NCBI GenBank assembly: GCA_016787045.1
Contig: JAEUVA010000003.1
Location: 80,986 to 144,985, forward strand
Length of the DNA stretch: 64,000 nucleotides
Direction of reading: 5' to 3'
Source: Chitinophagales bacterium
Lineage (GTDB): Bacteria > Bacteroidota > Bacteroidia > Chitinophagales > LD1
Under the pieces are notes generated by a model. It worked only from the letters and a program-made list of their open reading frames with translations. It was not told the DNA's origin and ran no database searches. This document shows positions 34,286 through 44,033 of the stretch, one piece after another (the stretch's first letter is position 1; each line of letters starts with the position of its first letter). A program made the translations under genes and the position numbers.

Positions 34286-35695
34286 GTGATTTCAACCGAT
34301 ACCATAGCCGCACTTGCCACTCCGCAAGGCACAGGAGCCATAAGCGTTATCCGCTTGTCTGGCAAAAGTGCAATTGGTATTTGCAATAGTGTTTTTCGCG
34401 GAAAAAGTTTAGAGAAGCAGCCAAGTCATACCATTCACTACGGGCATATTGTAGATGCTGATAGTATAATAGATGAAGTAATGGTGGCTATTTTTCGCGC
34501 ACCAAAAAGTTTCACTACCGAAGATGTGGTGGAGATAAGCTGCCACGGATCACCGTTTATTGCCGAACAAGTGTTGCAATTGCTAATTAAAAACGGAGCG
34601 CGTGCTGCAAAGCCGGGAGAGTTTACACTACGCGCTTTTATGCATGGGCGTATAGACCTCACACAAGCCGAGGCAGTGGCCGATTTGATAGCCAGCGACA
34701 GCGCGGCTTCGCACGATGTGGCACTCAAACAAATGCGCGGTGGTTTTGCCACAGATTTAAAAAATCTGCGACAGCAGTTGATTGATTATGCAGCACTCAT
34801 TGAACTGGAGTTAGACTTTGGCGAAGAGGATGTGGAGTTTGCCAACCGGCAAAAACTCATTGATCTCATTTCGCAACTTACAACTCACAATTCACAACTA
34901 ATAGAGTCGTTCAAAGTGGGCAATGTGATTAAGAACGGAGTAAACACGGTGATTGCCGGAAGGCCCAATGCCGGGAAGTCAACCTTGCTTAACAAGTTGC
35001 TCAATGAAGAGCGCGCTATTGTGAGCGATATACCCGGCACCACGCGCGATACGATTGAGGAGGTCATCAGTATCAATGGTGTGCAGTTTCGGTTTATTGA
35101 TACGGCAGGTATTCGTCAAACCGATGATGTGATAGAAAAACAAGGGGTAGAAAAAACATTGGAGAAGCTGAAACAAAGCGCGGTGTTTATATACTTGTTT
35201 GATGTCAACACGCTAACACCGGAAGAGCTATTGCTGGACATTAATGAACTCAACCTGCTTGGCTTTAAAGGCATTTTAGTAGGAAACAAAATTGACCAAG
35301 CCGGCTGGAAAACCACCGCACCGTTTTATCACATTTTAGAAACCAGCTTAAACAAGGAAGAAAACATTGCTACAAATTTGGAATTACTTTTTCTATCAGC
35401 CAACACCGGATTTAATGTAAACCTGCTGAGGCAAAAGTTATATGACATTACACTTGGCTCGCAACTCGCAACCCACAACTCTCAACTTATCACCAATCTC
35501 CGCCATTACGAAGCATTAGTAAAAGCCAACGAGTCTCTAGATAAAGCCAAAATTGGATTAGAGCAGAAACTTAGCGGTGAGTTGGTGGCTTTTGACTTGC
35601 GCGATGCGCTGGAACATCTTGGAAGTATAACAGGTGAAGTAAGTAACGAAGAAATTTTAGGGAGCATATTTTCCCGCTTTTGTATAGGAAAATAA
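34286..35695 (+). CDS. mnmE: tRNA modification GTPase MnmE (TrmE)
   Basis: 469 residues, GTG start. With MnmG it adds the carboxymethylaminomethyl group to wobble uridines. The N-terminal tetrahydrofolate domain shows TIAALATPQGTGAISVIRLSG and GEFTLRAFMHGRIDLTQAEAV (as two parts). The G domain (~220-380) shows [28 protein letters not shown] and VGNKID. The helical domain ends in the obligatory FCIGK, whose cysteine is needed for activity. It converges with obgE with two bases between stops. Confidence 0.98.
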   Translation: MISTDTIAALATPQGTGAISVIRLSGKSAIGICNSVFRGKSLEKQPSHTIHYGHIVDADSIIDEVMVAIFRAPKSFTTEDVVEISCHGSPFIAEQVLQLLIKNGARAAKPGEFTLRAFMHGRIDLTQAEAVADLIASDSAASHDVALKQMRGGFATDLKNLRQQLIDYAALIELELDFGEEDVEFANRQKLIDLISQLTTHNSQLIESFKVGNVIKNGVNTVIAGRPNAGKSTLLNKLLNEERAIVSDIPGTTRDTIEEVISINGVQFRFIDTAGIRQTDDVIEKQGVEKTLEKLKQSAVFIYLFDVNTLTPEELLLDINELNLLGFKGILVGNKIDQAGWKTTAPFYHILETSLNKEENIATNLELLFLSANTGFNVNLLRQKLYDITLGSQLATHNSQLITNLRHYEALVKANESLDKAKIGLEQKLSGELVAFDLRDALEHLGSITGEVSNEEILGSIFSRFCIGK

Positions 35696-35697
35696 AA

Positions 35698-36726
35698 CTA
35701 TATATCGGACTTGATTGTATCCAGCAACTTCATCAACTCATCTTTCAGTTTTTCAATATTGTATTGAGTAGCCGATGAAATAAAAATTACGGGCACGGTC
35801 TCTTTCATTTTTTTGAGTTGCGCTTTCAATTCTTTTTCTATCATCTTTCGTAACTCGTCATCTACTAAATCGCATTTAGTAATGGCGAGCAAGCGCTGTT
35901 TGGTCAGCAGCTCGGGGTTGTATTTTTTCAGCTCGCTAAGCAGAATGCTATATTGTTTTATTATATCATCGGCATCTATAGGTACCATAAACAGTAAGGC
36001 AGCGTTTCGTTCAATGTGGCGTAAAAACCTGTCGCCTAAGCCCTTGCCTTCGGAGGCACCTTCAATAATGCCGGGTATATCTGCCATTACAAACGAGCGA
36101 TTGTTTCTGTATTGTACCATTCCCAAATTAGGCACTATAGTAGTAAACGGATAATCTGCAATTTCGGGTTTGGCATTACTAAGCACGGAGATAAGTGTTG
36201 ACTTTCCGGCATTGGGGAAGCCCACCAAACCCACATCAGCCAGCAGTTTTAATTCTAATATTTTCCATCCCTCTACACCGGGTAATCCGGGTTGCGCATA
36301 AGTAGGCGCCTGATGCGTAGAAGTTTTAAAATGATTGTTTCCCCAACCGCCTTTGCCACCGGGCATCCAAATATATTCTTGTCCGTCTTCAGTAATTTCC
36401 ACATCTACCTCTCCGGTTTCAGCATCACGGGCAACAGTACCCAATGGCACTTCTATATAGATATCCTCGCCATATTTACCGCTACACAAAGCACCTTGAC
36501 CTCGCCCCCCATCTTCGGCCATAATGTGTTTTTTATACTTGAGGTGCAGCAAGGTCCAAAGTTGTGCATTGCCTTTAAGTATAATATGTCCGCCACGTCC
36601 TCCATCGCCACCATCAGGACCGCCTTTGGGTACATATTTTTCACGATGAAAGTGAGAGGCACCCGCACCACCTTTTCCGCTCTTGCAGAAAATTTTCACG
36701 TAATCAATAAAGTTTTGTGTGGCCAC
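35698..36726 (-). CDS. obgE: Obg-family GTPase ObgE/CgtA
   Basis: 342 residues starting at GTG. The glycine-rich Obg fold is obvious ([29 protein letters not shown]). The G domain shows [30 protein letters not shown] and TKCDLV. It is involved in large-subunit assembly and the stringent response. The protein ends after the G domain, without the C-terminal OCT extension. It lies 33 bases downstream of adk on the same strand, so an adk-obgE operon is likely. Confidence 0.97.
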   Translation of the reverse strand: MATQNFIDYVKIFCKSGKGGAGASHFHREKYVPKGGPDGGDGGRGGHIILKGNAQLWTLLHLKYKKHIMAEDGGRGQGALCSGKYGEDIYIEVPLGTVARDAETGEVDVEITEDGQEYIWMPGGKGGWGNNHFKTSTHQAPTYAQPGLPGVEGWKILELKLLADVGLVGFPNAGKSTLISVLSNAKPEIADYPFTTIVPNLGMVQYRNNRSFVMADIPGIIEGASEGKGLGDRFLRHIERNAALLFMVPIDADDIIKQYSILLSELKKYNPELLTKQRLLAITKCDLVDDELRKMIEKELKAQLKKMKETVPVIFISSATQYNIEKLKDELMKLLDTIKSDI

Positions 36727-36759
36727 GGGTGGTAAATCAAGTAATAGAAATGTATAAAG

Positions 36760-37341
36760 TTATTTAGATGCCCCTGCATCAATTTCAGCACACAGCAGAT
36801 CAAAAATATCATCTATAGCACCCACGCCATTCACTGCTTTGTATTTATTTTGTTGAGTATAGTATGCTTTGGCAGGTGCAGTATCGCGGTGATATACGTT
36901 GATTCGGTTTTGAATCACCTCCGGGTTTTGGTCATCGGCACGGCCGGAGTCCTTGCCTCTAAGCAGTAGGCGTTTTTTTAGTTCTTCTTCTTCTACTTCT
37001 AATGATAGCATCATGCTTACCGAAGTGTTGCGAGCGGCTAAGTAGGCATCTAATGCTTCTGCTTGTTGAATGGTGCGCGGAAATCCGTCAAAAATAAAAC
37101 CGTTTACACCGGTGTGTTTATCTGCTTCGCTTTGTAATATGTGTATGGTTACTTCATCGGGAACTAGCTGCCCCTGGTCTAAATAGCTTTTGGCCAGTTT
37201 ACCCAGTTCGGTTTCGCCTTTGATGTTGGCTCTGAAAATATCTCCGGTAGAGAGGTGGACTAAGTTGTATTTATCTACCAGTTTGGCGGCCTGAGTGCCT
37301 TTACCACTTCCCGGAGGGCCAAACAAAACAATGTTTAACAT
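36760..37341 (-). CDS. adk: Adenylate kinase
   Basis: 193 residues from the ATG at 37341, which places the P-loop FGPPGSGKGTQ at residues 6-16; a longer frame to 37383 adds a non-conserved extension. Other motifs: HLSTGDIFRA, FIFDGFPRTIQQAEALD and RGKDSGRADDQNPEVIQNR. The LID is the short, zinc-free type usual for this phylum. It makes two ADP from ATP and AMP. A TATATTCG -7-like box lies 17-24 bases upstream of the start. Confidence 0.97.
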   Translation of the reverse strand: MLNIVLFGPPGSGKGTQAAKLVDKYNLVHLSTGDIFRANIKGETELGKLAKSYLDQGQLVPDEVTIHILQSEADKHTGVNGFIFDGFPRTIQQAEALDAYLAARNTSVSMMLSLEVEEEELKKRLLLRGKDSGRADDQNPEVIQNRINVYHRDTAPAKAYYTQQNKYKAVNGVGAIDDIFDLLCAEIDAGASK

Positions 37342-37381
37342 AGTATGGATTGAGGGGCGAATATATAAAGCGCTATCAAAC

Positions 37382-37413
37382 AAAAACGCCCCGCGTGTGG
37401 GCGAGGCGTTTTT
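37382..37413 (-). terminator. Intrinsic terminator between the S15 hydrolase gene and adk
   Basis: AAAAACGCC (37382-37390) pairs with GGCGTTTTT (37405-37413) with further G+C pairing inside. It lies 18 bases beyond the stop of the minus-strand hydrolase and gives a U-run on that strand. Confidence 0.85.
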
Positions 37414-37430
37414 GAAAAGATTTTATCAAA

Positions 37431-40400
37431 TTACTGAACAATAAATTTCTTAGTTTTATTGTCGGCTGGGTTGTTAATGTCACGAACGGTGGCAAAGTAG
37501 ATGCCACTGCCCATGGTTTCAGCACTTACAATGATGTTATCATCAAAACGACCAGTAAATACTTGTTTGCCGGTAATATCCGTAATCGTCAACTCGTGGT
37601 CGCCCGGTTTGTTTACAAAAATATGCAGGTTGTCTGATGTAGGGTTAGGGAACAGTGTCATATCCAAATCAGTTGCTGCTATCTGCGGTACATTATTGTA
37701 CTGGTAATCGGTGCGGTACATCGGGAAATTAATGTTAGTAGGATGCTCTGGGCTGAAATGTACACGATGAACGCTCACCCGGGGTGCGTATTCCTGACCT
37801 TGGTAGGTGTACGACTGTCCGTCACCGGGTTTTCTGCGGAAGAACTCACCTTCTTCAATGGGTACATTTGGGTTGGATTGATAACGGGTGTAGTTAGATG
37901 AGCTGATGAGAACGCGTAATTTATGTCCGGGGGCAAAGGTGTATCCAATGGGTTGAAACTTGAATACATACTCATAGGTTTCACCAATATTGATGTTGCT
38001 GTAAGGAATGTCCCAGTCACCGGGGTCTTCTTCGCCATTGCCATACTTAGGTGAGCCGGGCACTTCCATATCGTCTACCAAAGCGCGTGCGTAGTCGCGT
38101 GCGCGGGCATTTACGCATCCTTCTTGCACAAAGTAAACGCGACCATCAGGCCAAACATCGCATAGCCGCACAAACCAATCGGCATCAGTTGGGCCGCTTT
38201 CTATACCACCCGGGTTAGTTTTGGAGTAAAGCGTACAAACCGGTAAGCCCAATATGGTAAAGGTATCGGTAAGTACATCAGAGTTAAACTGCACCACGCC
38301 TTCGCGATTCATGGTGTACGGAGCGTTTTCAGGAGCTGTCATTTCCATTTGGCTTTGTGTATTGCGAGAGCCGTCTGGCGAGCGCACAATCATGTTATTT
38401 CCACCTACAGTAAGAATTGGATCGTCCGGGTCGTGTACAAACATTTTGTAGCCCTCATCTGTGGTTGGTGCATTTGCATTCATGCTGCCATCTTGGTGTA
38501 AATACAATCTGTTCCAGAGTAAATGTTCTTTGATGGGGAACTCAGAAGCTCCCAGCCAGTAGTTGCCATATTTGTGATTATCCGGGTAACCCATGGCAGC
38601 ATCAGCAGCAGAGTCGGGGCCGGCTAAGTACATGCGGTAGTTAGGCACATCATTTTCAAAATCAGTATATGAGTTGCCGCTGAGTTTGCTACCGCCTACA
38701 GGGAGGCCGGTGCTAACTTTCGGAATATCTTGAGTGGTTACAAACTGTTGGTTTATGAGTGGTACTTTTACTTCTAGTTTTAAGGCCTTTAATCCTTCAA
38801 AACCGGTGAGGAAGTTGATCATATCATTAAAAGTCACTACATAGTTTTCTGATGGTACGCGTACAAAAATATCACCCAAAATTCCAGCATTGCCCAACTT
38901 CTGCCAGTTTTGGCTTTCGCGGATAATAAACTTTGGCTCGCCCAAATAGCTGCCGGGCTGGTAGTTGAGGTTGTAGCGGAACCAAGTAATCAAATCTGAT
39001 TTTACAAGTTCATTTAGCGGCACCTCATTAATGTCAAACTCAGACAAGTCAATTTTGGTGAGGTCGGTTACGTTTTTCGGATAGATTCTATCGCCCGAAA
39101 CGCGGCCACCCACCGTTTGGTGAGCCCATGGGCCGAGTACAATTTTCTGTAATCCCTTAGCGTAGTTGTTGATGTTTTTGAAGGCATAGTCTCGAGTATA
39201 AATCTGTCCTTCGGTAAAAATATCCCACCAACCCGTGATGTGCATGACCGGTATATTGAGGTTGGTATAGCGGCTATAATTGAGGTCGGGTAATGCTTTT
39301 TGAGTGATGGGGTTTACGGCCTCGCCAAACTGATTTACCGGTGCGCGGCTGCCGTCCATATCGGGGCGGCCGGTAGAGTTGGGGTAAAATCCGGCATTGC
39401 CCAATACACCGGCTTCATCTACATAGCGCATAGCGGTAAAGTGATCAATACTCAGGTTGGCGGCCTCAAATTTATTGGCCTGATAGGTTTTGTTTTTGCT
39501 GTTGAGTGTAATGTTTTTTGGCAAGTCGTAATCGGCAGAGGAGTGGATGGAGTTTTGGCGGTCGTAATCTACGGGTATCAAGTCATCATCGGTACCGCTA
39601 AAAATTTGGCCTTTCAACCAGCCGGTTACAATTCTATCGCGAAAAACACCGTTGTTGTAACCGGTGGAGAGGTAGTGCTCTGTGGTAGCCACAATAGGCA
39701 TTAAACATTTAAGGTTAGGCATGCTGTCGGTTACGCGGTGCGAAAGCGCTAATTGCAATTGTGTGTTGCCAAGTGCAGATGCGCCAAACATACCCATGGT
39801 GCCATTGCTGATACGCTCGTTAGTGTGTGGCAGGCCATCATAAAATCCGGGGTAGGTGATTTTTTCAATAATCTTAACCGAGTGGTAGCCGTCTTCGTGG
39901 CGGTTAGAGTGTTTGGGGTCAGAGGTAGGCAAATAATCTAACACGTGCCCCACCAAGGGGTGGTAGGGGTTTTTGTTCCAGCTATCAGAGTACATCGGGA
40001 AATAAACGCCCTCTGAAGTATAGCGCCCGCGCATATCTTGCAACATGTAGTTGTAGCCCAAGATAGAAAGCACAGAACCTACCTCGTCAAACTCGCCTTT
40101 GTTGTATGGCGTACGGGTGTATATGGTAGGCAACTGGTAGGGGTTTGGGTTGGGCTGCCCGTTGAGGGAGTCGTAGAAAATAATTTGTGAACCAAACGGA
40201 ATAAACGTAATGGTATCGGTAACCAAAGTGGCCAAGCCAAGGTCAAGTGTGCCGAGCGACATCCGGAGCGAATCGCGCAAGCGCGGTACGTACACATCGG
40301 TCATCAACTTTACCCCATCGGGCATTACAAATGGTACGGTTACTTTAGAGCTAAACTCTTTAAAGTCATCTAACTGACCGTTGATGTTTTGTGCCGTTGA

Positions 40401-40451
40401 AAAATGAAGGGAGGAAATGAATGCAGTTAAGCCGAGTAAAAACTTCTTCAT
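37431..40451 (-). CDS. Secreted CocE/NonD (S15-like) hydrolase with T9SS tail
   Basis: 1006 residues from the ATG at 40451, whose MKKFLLGLTAF gives a clean signal peptide ending TAQ; ATG at 40472 is an alternative. The alpha/beta-hydrolase shows DVYVPRLRD, YTRTPYNKGE, LQDMRGRYTSEG and the nucleophile Ser225 in GMFGASALGN; GWWDIF and GPWAHQT supply acid and histidine regions. A jelly-roll domain follows (~750-920, HKLRVLISSSNYTRY). The end is a T9SS tail (LFPNPTSDNLHIFV ... KKFIVQ). Related enzymes are X-Pro dipeptidyl peptidases, cocaine esterases and cephalosporin acylases; the substrate is open. Family members usually have about 600 residues, so there is extra insert sequence. Confidence 0.88.
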   Translation of the reverse strand: MKKFLLGLTAFISSLHFSTAQNINGQLDDFKEFSSKVTVPFVMPDGVKLMTDVYVPRLRDSLRMSLGTLDLGLATLVTDTITFIPFGSQIIFYDSLNGQPNPNPYQLPTIYTRTPYNKGEFDEVGSVLSILGYNYMLQDMRGRYTSEGVYFPMYSDSWNKNPYHPLVGHVLDYLPTSDPKHSNRHEDGYHSVKIIEKITYPGFYDGLPHTNERISNGTMGMFGASALGNTQLQLALSHRVTDSMPNLKCLMPIVATTEHYLSTGYNNGVFRDRIVTGWLKGQIFSGTDDDLIPVDYDRQNSIHSSADYDLPKNITLNSKNKTYQANKFEAANLSIDHFTAMRYVDEAGVLGNAGFYPNSTGRPDMDGSRAPVNQFGEAVNPITQKALPDLNYSRYTNLNIPVMHITGWWDIFTEGQIYTRDYAFKNINNYAKGLQKIVLGPWAHQTVGGRVSGDRIYPKNVTDLTKIDLSEFDINEVPLNELVKSDLITWFRYNLNYQPGSYLGEPKFIIRESQNWQKLGNAGILGDIFVRVPSENYVVTFNDMINFLTGFEGLKALKLEVKVPLINQQFVTTQDIPKVSTGLPVGGSKLSGNSYTDFENDVPNYRMYLAGPDSAADAAMGYPDNHKYGNYWLGASEFPIKEHLLWNRLYLHQDGSMNANAPTTDEGYKMFVHDPDDPILTVGGNNMIVRSPDGSRNTQSQMEMTAPENAPYTMNREGVVQFNSDVLTDTFTILGLPVCTLYSKTNPGGIESGPTDADWFVRLCDVWPDGRVYFVQEGCVNARARDYARALVDDMEVPGSPKYGNGEEDPGDWDIPYSNINIGETYEYVFKFQPIGYTFAPGHKLRVLISSSNYTRYQSNPNVPIEEGEFFRRKPGDGQSYTYQGQEYAPRVSVHRVHFSPEHPTNINFPMYRTDYQYNNVPQIAATDLDMTLFPNPTSDNLHIFVNKPGDHELTITDITGKQVFTGRFDDNIIVSAETMGSGIYFATVRDINNPADNKTKKFIVQ

Positions 40452-40575
40452 GGGGTTATGTTGTGAGTTCATGAAATTTATAGTGGGTGAATGTAAACGG
40501 ATTTTGTGGGATTTGTAGTAACACAAGCACAAAAAAATTATCTCACAATAACCGGTTGCCAGATCGCATTCAATA

Positions 40576-40722
40576 CTACTTTGATTTTTGTTTGCCGGTC
40601 CTGCATTTATTGCTGCAATGTTTTACTTCTTTCCACACTTTCTGCCATTTTTTTCGCCAGCTAAAAGGGCGGTTACAAACCTCGCAAATTTTTTGTGGTA
40701 AGTGTTGTTTGCGATGGGTCAT
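40576..40722 (-). CDS. DUF2256 mini zinc-ribbon protein
   Basis: 48 residues, found by reading the minus strand directly. The protein has LPQKICEVCNRPFSWRKKW and VKHCSNKCR, the two Cys pairs (C-x2-C, C-x3-C) and the Trp-rich core of DUF2256. It starts four bases after the stop of the SDR gene, so it is probably cotranscribed with it. DUF2256 genes are found near oxidoreductases and cryptochrome/photolyase genes elsewhere. The protein probably binds zinc; its role is unknown. Confidence 0.85.
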   Translation of the reverse strand: MTHRKQHLPQKICEVCNRPFSWRKKWQKVWKEVKHCSNKCRTGKQKSK

Positions 40723-40726
40723 CCTC

Positions 40727-41410
40727 TTATAGTTTTATGGTGCTAATACCGCCATCTACTGCTATTATTTGTCCGGTCACCCATGAAGATTTATCGGACA
40801 GCAAAAACAATGCTGCCTCAGCTACATCTTGCGGTTGCCCAATGCGTTGCAGCGGATGTCGTTTGGCAGATGCTTCTATCTTTTCGGGCGATGCAGTTAG
40901 TTTTTCGGCCAGCGGAGTTTGAGTTAAAGAAGGCGCAATAGCATTGACTCTGATTTTTGGAGCCAACTCTGCGGCTAATGAACGAACTAAACCCTCTACC
41001 GCACCTTTAGATGCAGCTATGGAAGCATGAAAAGGCATACCTATTTGTACTGCTATTGTACTAAACAATACCACAGAAGAGGAGGAGGAATTTTTGAGCT
41101 TGGGTAATACGGCTTGGAGTGCCCTTACCGCACCTAACACATTAATCTCGTAGTCCTCTTTAAAGTCCTGAACACTTAACCTGCTAAATGGTTTAAGATT
41201 AATGGTGCCCGGGCAATAAACCAGCCCGTTTATTGTGTCGGGGAATTCAACATTGGGAAAATCTTCTTTAGCATCCCATGGGGTAAAGTGATGAGCAATA
41301 ATAGTGCTTGAGCGCGCTGTAGTGAAAACGGTATGGCCATCTGTTTTTAGAGACTCGCTAATGGCTTTGCCAATTCCTTTTGTGCCACCAATTATTAGGT
41401 AGTTTTTCAT
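40727..41410 (-). CDS. Atypical short-chain dehydrogenase/reductase lacking the catalytic Tyr
   Basis: 227 residues from the ATG at 41410, which puts the nucleotide motif IIGGTKGIGKAIS at residues 4-17. Other SDR features: VYCPGTIN in place of NNAG, VLFSTIAVQIGMP with the Ser position, ASKGAVEGLVRSLAAELAP, and RVNAIAPSLTQTP. The catalytic Tyr of Y-x3-K is replaced by Ile (S-I-A-A-S-K), so ordinary SDR chemistry is doubtful. The Rossmann core and dimer helix are otherwise intact. It diverges from thrA and is coupled to the DUF2256 gene. Confidence 0.88.
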   Translation of the reverse strand: MKNYLIIGGTKGIGKAISESLKTDGHTVFTTARSSTIIAHHFTPWDAKEDFPNVEFPDTINGLVYCPGTINLKPFSRLSVQDFKEDYEINVLGAVRALQAVLPKLKNSSSSSVVLFSTIAVQIGMPFHASIAASKGAVEGLVRSLAAELAPKIRVNAIAPSLTQTPLAEKLTASPEKIEASAKRHPLQRIGQPQDVAEAALFLLSDKSSWVTGQIIAVDGGISTIKL

Positions 41411-41532
41411 GCTCAAAATAACAACATGAGCGGGTTTTTGTTGAACAGTTTTATGCGAATAATAGTCCCAAAGAATTTTGTTAGTCGTCATTTAGTTGGT
41501 ACTATTCGCCCTCAAACACTTTTTTACAGCTC

Positions 41533-43995
41533 ATGAGCAAAACCCTCGTTATCAAATTTGGTGGCACCTCGGTAGGCAGCGCAGAGCGCATTGCTCAGTT
41601 GCCCTTCATTCTAACACCATTTACCAAACAGTATTCAAAGGTAATTGTGGTGTCATCGGCCATGAGCAAAGTAACCGATATGCTCATTAAAGCAGGTGAA
41701 CTGGCCGCCTCGCAAAATGAAAACTATAAAAACGTATTGGCAGAAATTGTGAGTAAGCATTTGCTGGCCACTAAAACTTTGCTTCCCAAAGATAAGGTGG
41801 TGGAGCAGGTAATTACCGAAATGGTAGGAGCTTTAGAGCAAATTTTAAAAGGAGTGTACTTAACCGGTGAGTTTACCGCCCGCACGCGCGACTTGGTGAT
41901 GAGTTTTGGTGAGCGCTTGTCCTGCACTTTGCTGAACGAATATTTTAATCACCAAAAACTGAAGTCAATTTTTTGTGATGCACGAAACATCATTAAAACC
42001 AATGAGCAGTTTGGTGAGGCAGCTGTAAATTTTACTACGACCAACAAATTGATTAAAACCTACTTTGAGTTGAAACGCGGTATAGTGGTCACCACAGGGT
42101 TTATTGCCAGCACCAGAGAGGGAATCACTACCACACTTGGCAGAGGTGGCAGCGATTACACGGCAGCCATTATTGGTGCTGCATTGGGAGCCGATGAAAT
42201 TCAGATTTGGACTGATGTAAACGGAGTAATGAGTGCAGACCCCAACAAAGTAAAAACAGCTATCACGCTCCCCTATTTATCTTACGATGAAGCCATGGAG
42301 ATGTGCTATTTCGGAGCAAAAGTGATTCATCCGCCAACAATTATTCCGGCCCTTGAGAAAAATATTCCGCTGCGCATAAAAAACACTTTTGAGCCACATG
42401 AAGTCGGCACATACATTGCAAAAAAAATACCTTCATCGAACCTCATTGTAAAGGGCATTACCTCTATTGCAGAGGTATGTATGCTTACGCTGCAAGGTTC
42501 GGGCATGGTGGGTGTAGCGGGTATCTCTGCCAGATTGTTTTCGGCATTAGCAGTGGAAAAAGTGAATGTGATTTTAATTACGCAGGCCTCATCTGAACAC
42601 AACATTTCTTTTGCCGTAAAGCCAGAGGATGCAGCACGTGCCAAACAAGCTATTGAAGAAGTGTTTCTTTTAGAAATTAGATCAAAATTGATAGAGCCGG
42701 TTATTGTACAAAATGATTTGTCTGTACTGGCTGTGATAGGCGAAAACATGAAAAACACGAGCGGTGTAGCAGGCAAACTTTTTCAATCGTTGGGTAAAAA
42801 CGGCATTTCTGTTATTGCAATTGCGCAAGGTTCTTCAGAGTTGAATATTTCTACGGTTATCCAAAAGAGCGATTTGGCCAAAGCGCTGAATGCCGTACAC
42901 GATGCCTTCTTTCTATCGGATACCAAAACCGCTAACATCTACTTAGTGGGAGTGGGATTAATTGGCGCTAAACTCATTGAGCAAATCAATAAACATGCAG
43001 AATTACTTAGCAGCAAACACCAGATGAAATTGCGCATTGCTGCCATTGCAGACAGCAAACGCATGTATTTTCTGCCAGGCACAAAATCAATTACAAACGC
43101 AAAGCAATTGTTGAGCGAAAAGGGGGAACCTTTAGATGTTCCGTCATTTATTCGTAAGCTACAGCAACAATCGCTCTCCAATACAATTTTTGTGGACTGC
43201 ACTGCAGGAGATGCCTGGGCTAAGCATTATGAAACTTTGCTAAACCAAAGCATTAGTGTGGTAACCCCCAACAAAACGGCTGCTTCATCTACCCAGATGT
43301 ATTATGATAAACTGAAGGCCGCGGCACAAAAACATAACGTACTTTATTTATATGAAACTAACGTGGGCGCGGGTCTTCCGGTTATCAATACACTTCATAA
43401 TCTGATGGTAAGCGGTGATGAAATTTTAAAAATAGAAGCCGTGCTTTCAGGTACTCTGTCGTACATCTTTAATAACTTCAATTCACAAACCCCATTCAGT
43501 AAAGTGGTGAAAGAAGCCAAGGCAAAGGGCTACACCGAGCCCGACCCCCGCGATGATTTGAACGGTAAAGATTTTGCCCGCAAACTGCTCATTTTGGCTC
43601 GCGAAAGCGGAGCTAAAATGGAAATGAAACACATAGCCATAGAAAACATACTCCCTATAGAGTGTGTAAAAGCAAAAAATGTAGAGTCGTTTTTTGAAGC
43701 ATTAATAAAGAACGATGAGCATTTTGAGCAAATGGCGCAAAAAGCAGAAAAGGCAAACAAAGTACTCCGCATGATTGGTGTGTTTGAAAAAGGCAAAGCC
43801 ACTATTCGTTTGCAAGCGTTAGATGCAGGGCATCCATTTTACAATCTATCGGGTAGCGACAACATTATTACTTTTACTACTAACCGTTACCGCGAAAGGC
43901 CATTAGTGGTTAAAGGCCCCGGTGCTGGTGCCGATGTAACTGCAGCAGGAGTTTTGGCCGATGTGATACAAGCAGCCAATTATTTATTGAAATAA
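41533..43995 (+). CDS. thrA: Bifunctional aspartate kinase / homoserine dehydrogenase I
   Basis: 820 residues. Aspartokinase at the N-terminus (KFGGTSVGS, ~5-13; TLGRGGSDYTA, ~205; WTDVNGVMSADPN, ~230); two ACT-type regulatory segments (~310-460, e.g. GSGMVGVAGISARLF); then homoserine dehydrogenase (~465-820) with VGVGLIGAKLI as NAD(P) motif, NKTAAS, NVGAGLPVINTL and GYTEPDPRDDLNGKDFARKL (split at the usual place). It commits aspartate to threonine and methionine. The ACT domains suggest feedback by threonine. First gene of thrABC; no leader-peptide attenuator with Thr codons is seen upstream. Confidence 0.98.
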   Translation: MSKTLVIKFGGTSVGSAERIAQLPFILTPFTKQYSKVIVVSSAMSKVTDMLIKAGELAASQNENYKNVLAEIVSKHLLATKTLLPKDKVVEQVITEMVGALEQILKGVYLTGEFTARTRDLVMSFGERLSCTLLNEYFNHQKLKSIFCDARNIIKTNEQFGEAAVNFTTTNKLIKTYFELKRGIVVTTGFIASTREGITTTLGRGGSDYTAAIIGAALGADEIQIWTDVNGVMSADPNKVKTAITLPYLSYDEAMEMCYFGAKVIHPPTIIPALEKNIPLRIKNTFEPHEVGTYIAKKIPSSNLIVKGITSIAEVCMLTLQGSGMVGVAGISARLFSALAVEKVNVILITQASSEHNISFAVKPEDAARAKQAIEEVFLLEIRSKLIEPVIVQNDLSVLAVIGENMKNTSGVAGKLFQSLGKNGISVIAIAQGSSELNISTVIQKSDLAKALNAVHDAFFLSDTKTANIYLVGVGLIGAKLIEQINKHAELLSSKHQMKLRIAAIADSKRMYFLPGTKSITNAKQLLSEKGEPLDVPSFIRKLQQQSLSNTIFVDCTAGDAWAKHYETLLNQSISVVTPNKTAASSTQMYYDKLKAAAQKHNVLYLYETNVGAGLPVINTLHNLMVSGDEILKIEAVLSGTLSYIFNNFNSQTPFSKVVKEAKAKGYTEPDPRDDLNGKDFARKLLILARESGAKMEMKHIAIENILPIECVKAKNVESFFEALIKNDEHFEQMAQKAEKANKVLRMIGVFEKGKATIRLQALDAGHPFYNLSGSDNIITFTTNRYRERPLVVKGPGAGADVTAAGVLADVIQAANYLLK

Positions 43996-44033
43996 GAGAA
44001 TAAAAAAAACACTATCAAATTAATCGAGCAGTA

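Noticed and set aside
40487..40732. 81-codon plus-strand frame
   Set aside because: It is the antisense of the DUF2256 mini-gene (40576-40722, minus strand), whose conserved cysteines and tryptophans explain the open frame.
41411..41532. Search for a threonine attenuator or riboswitch before thrA
   Set aside because: No Thr-codon-rich leader peptide and no terminator hairpin could be found in the 122-base divergent spacer.
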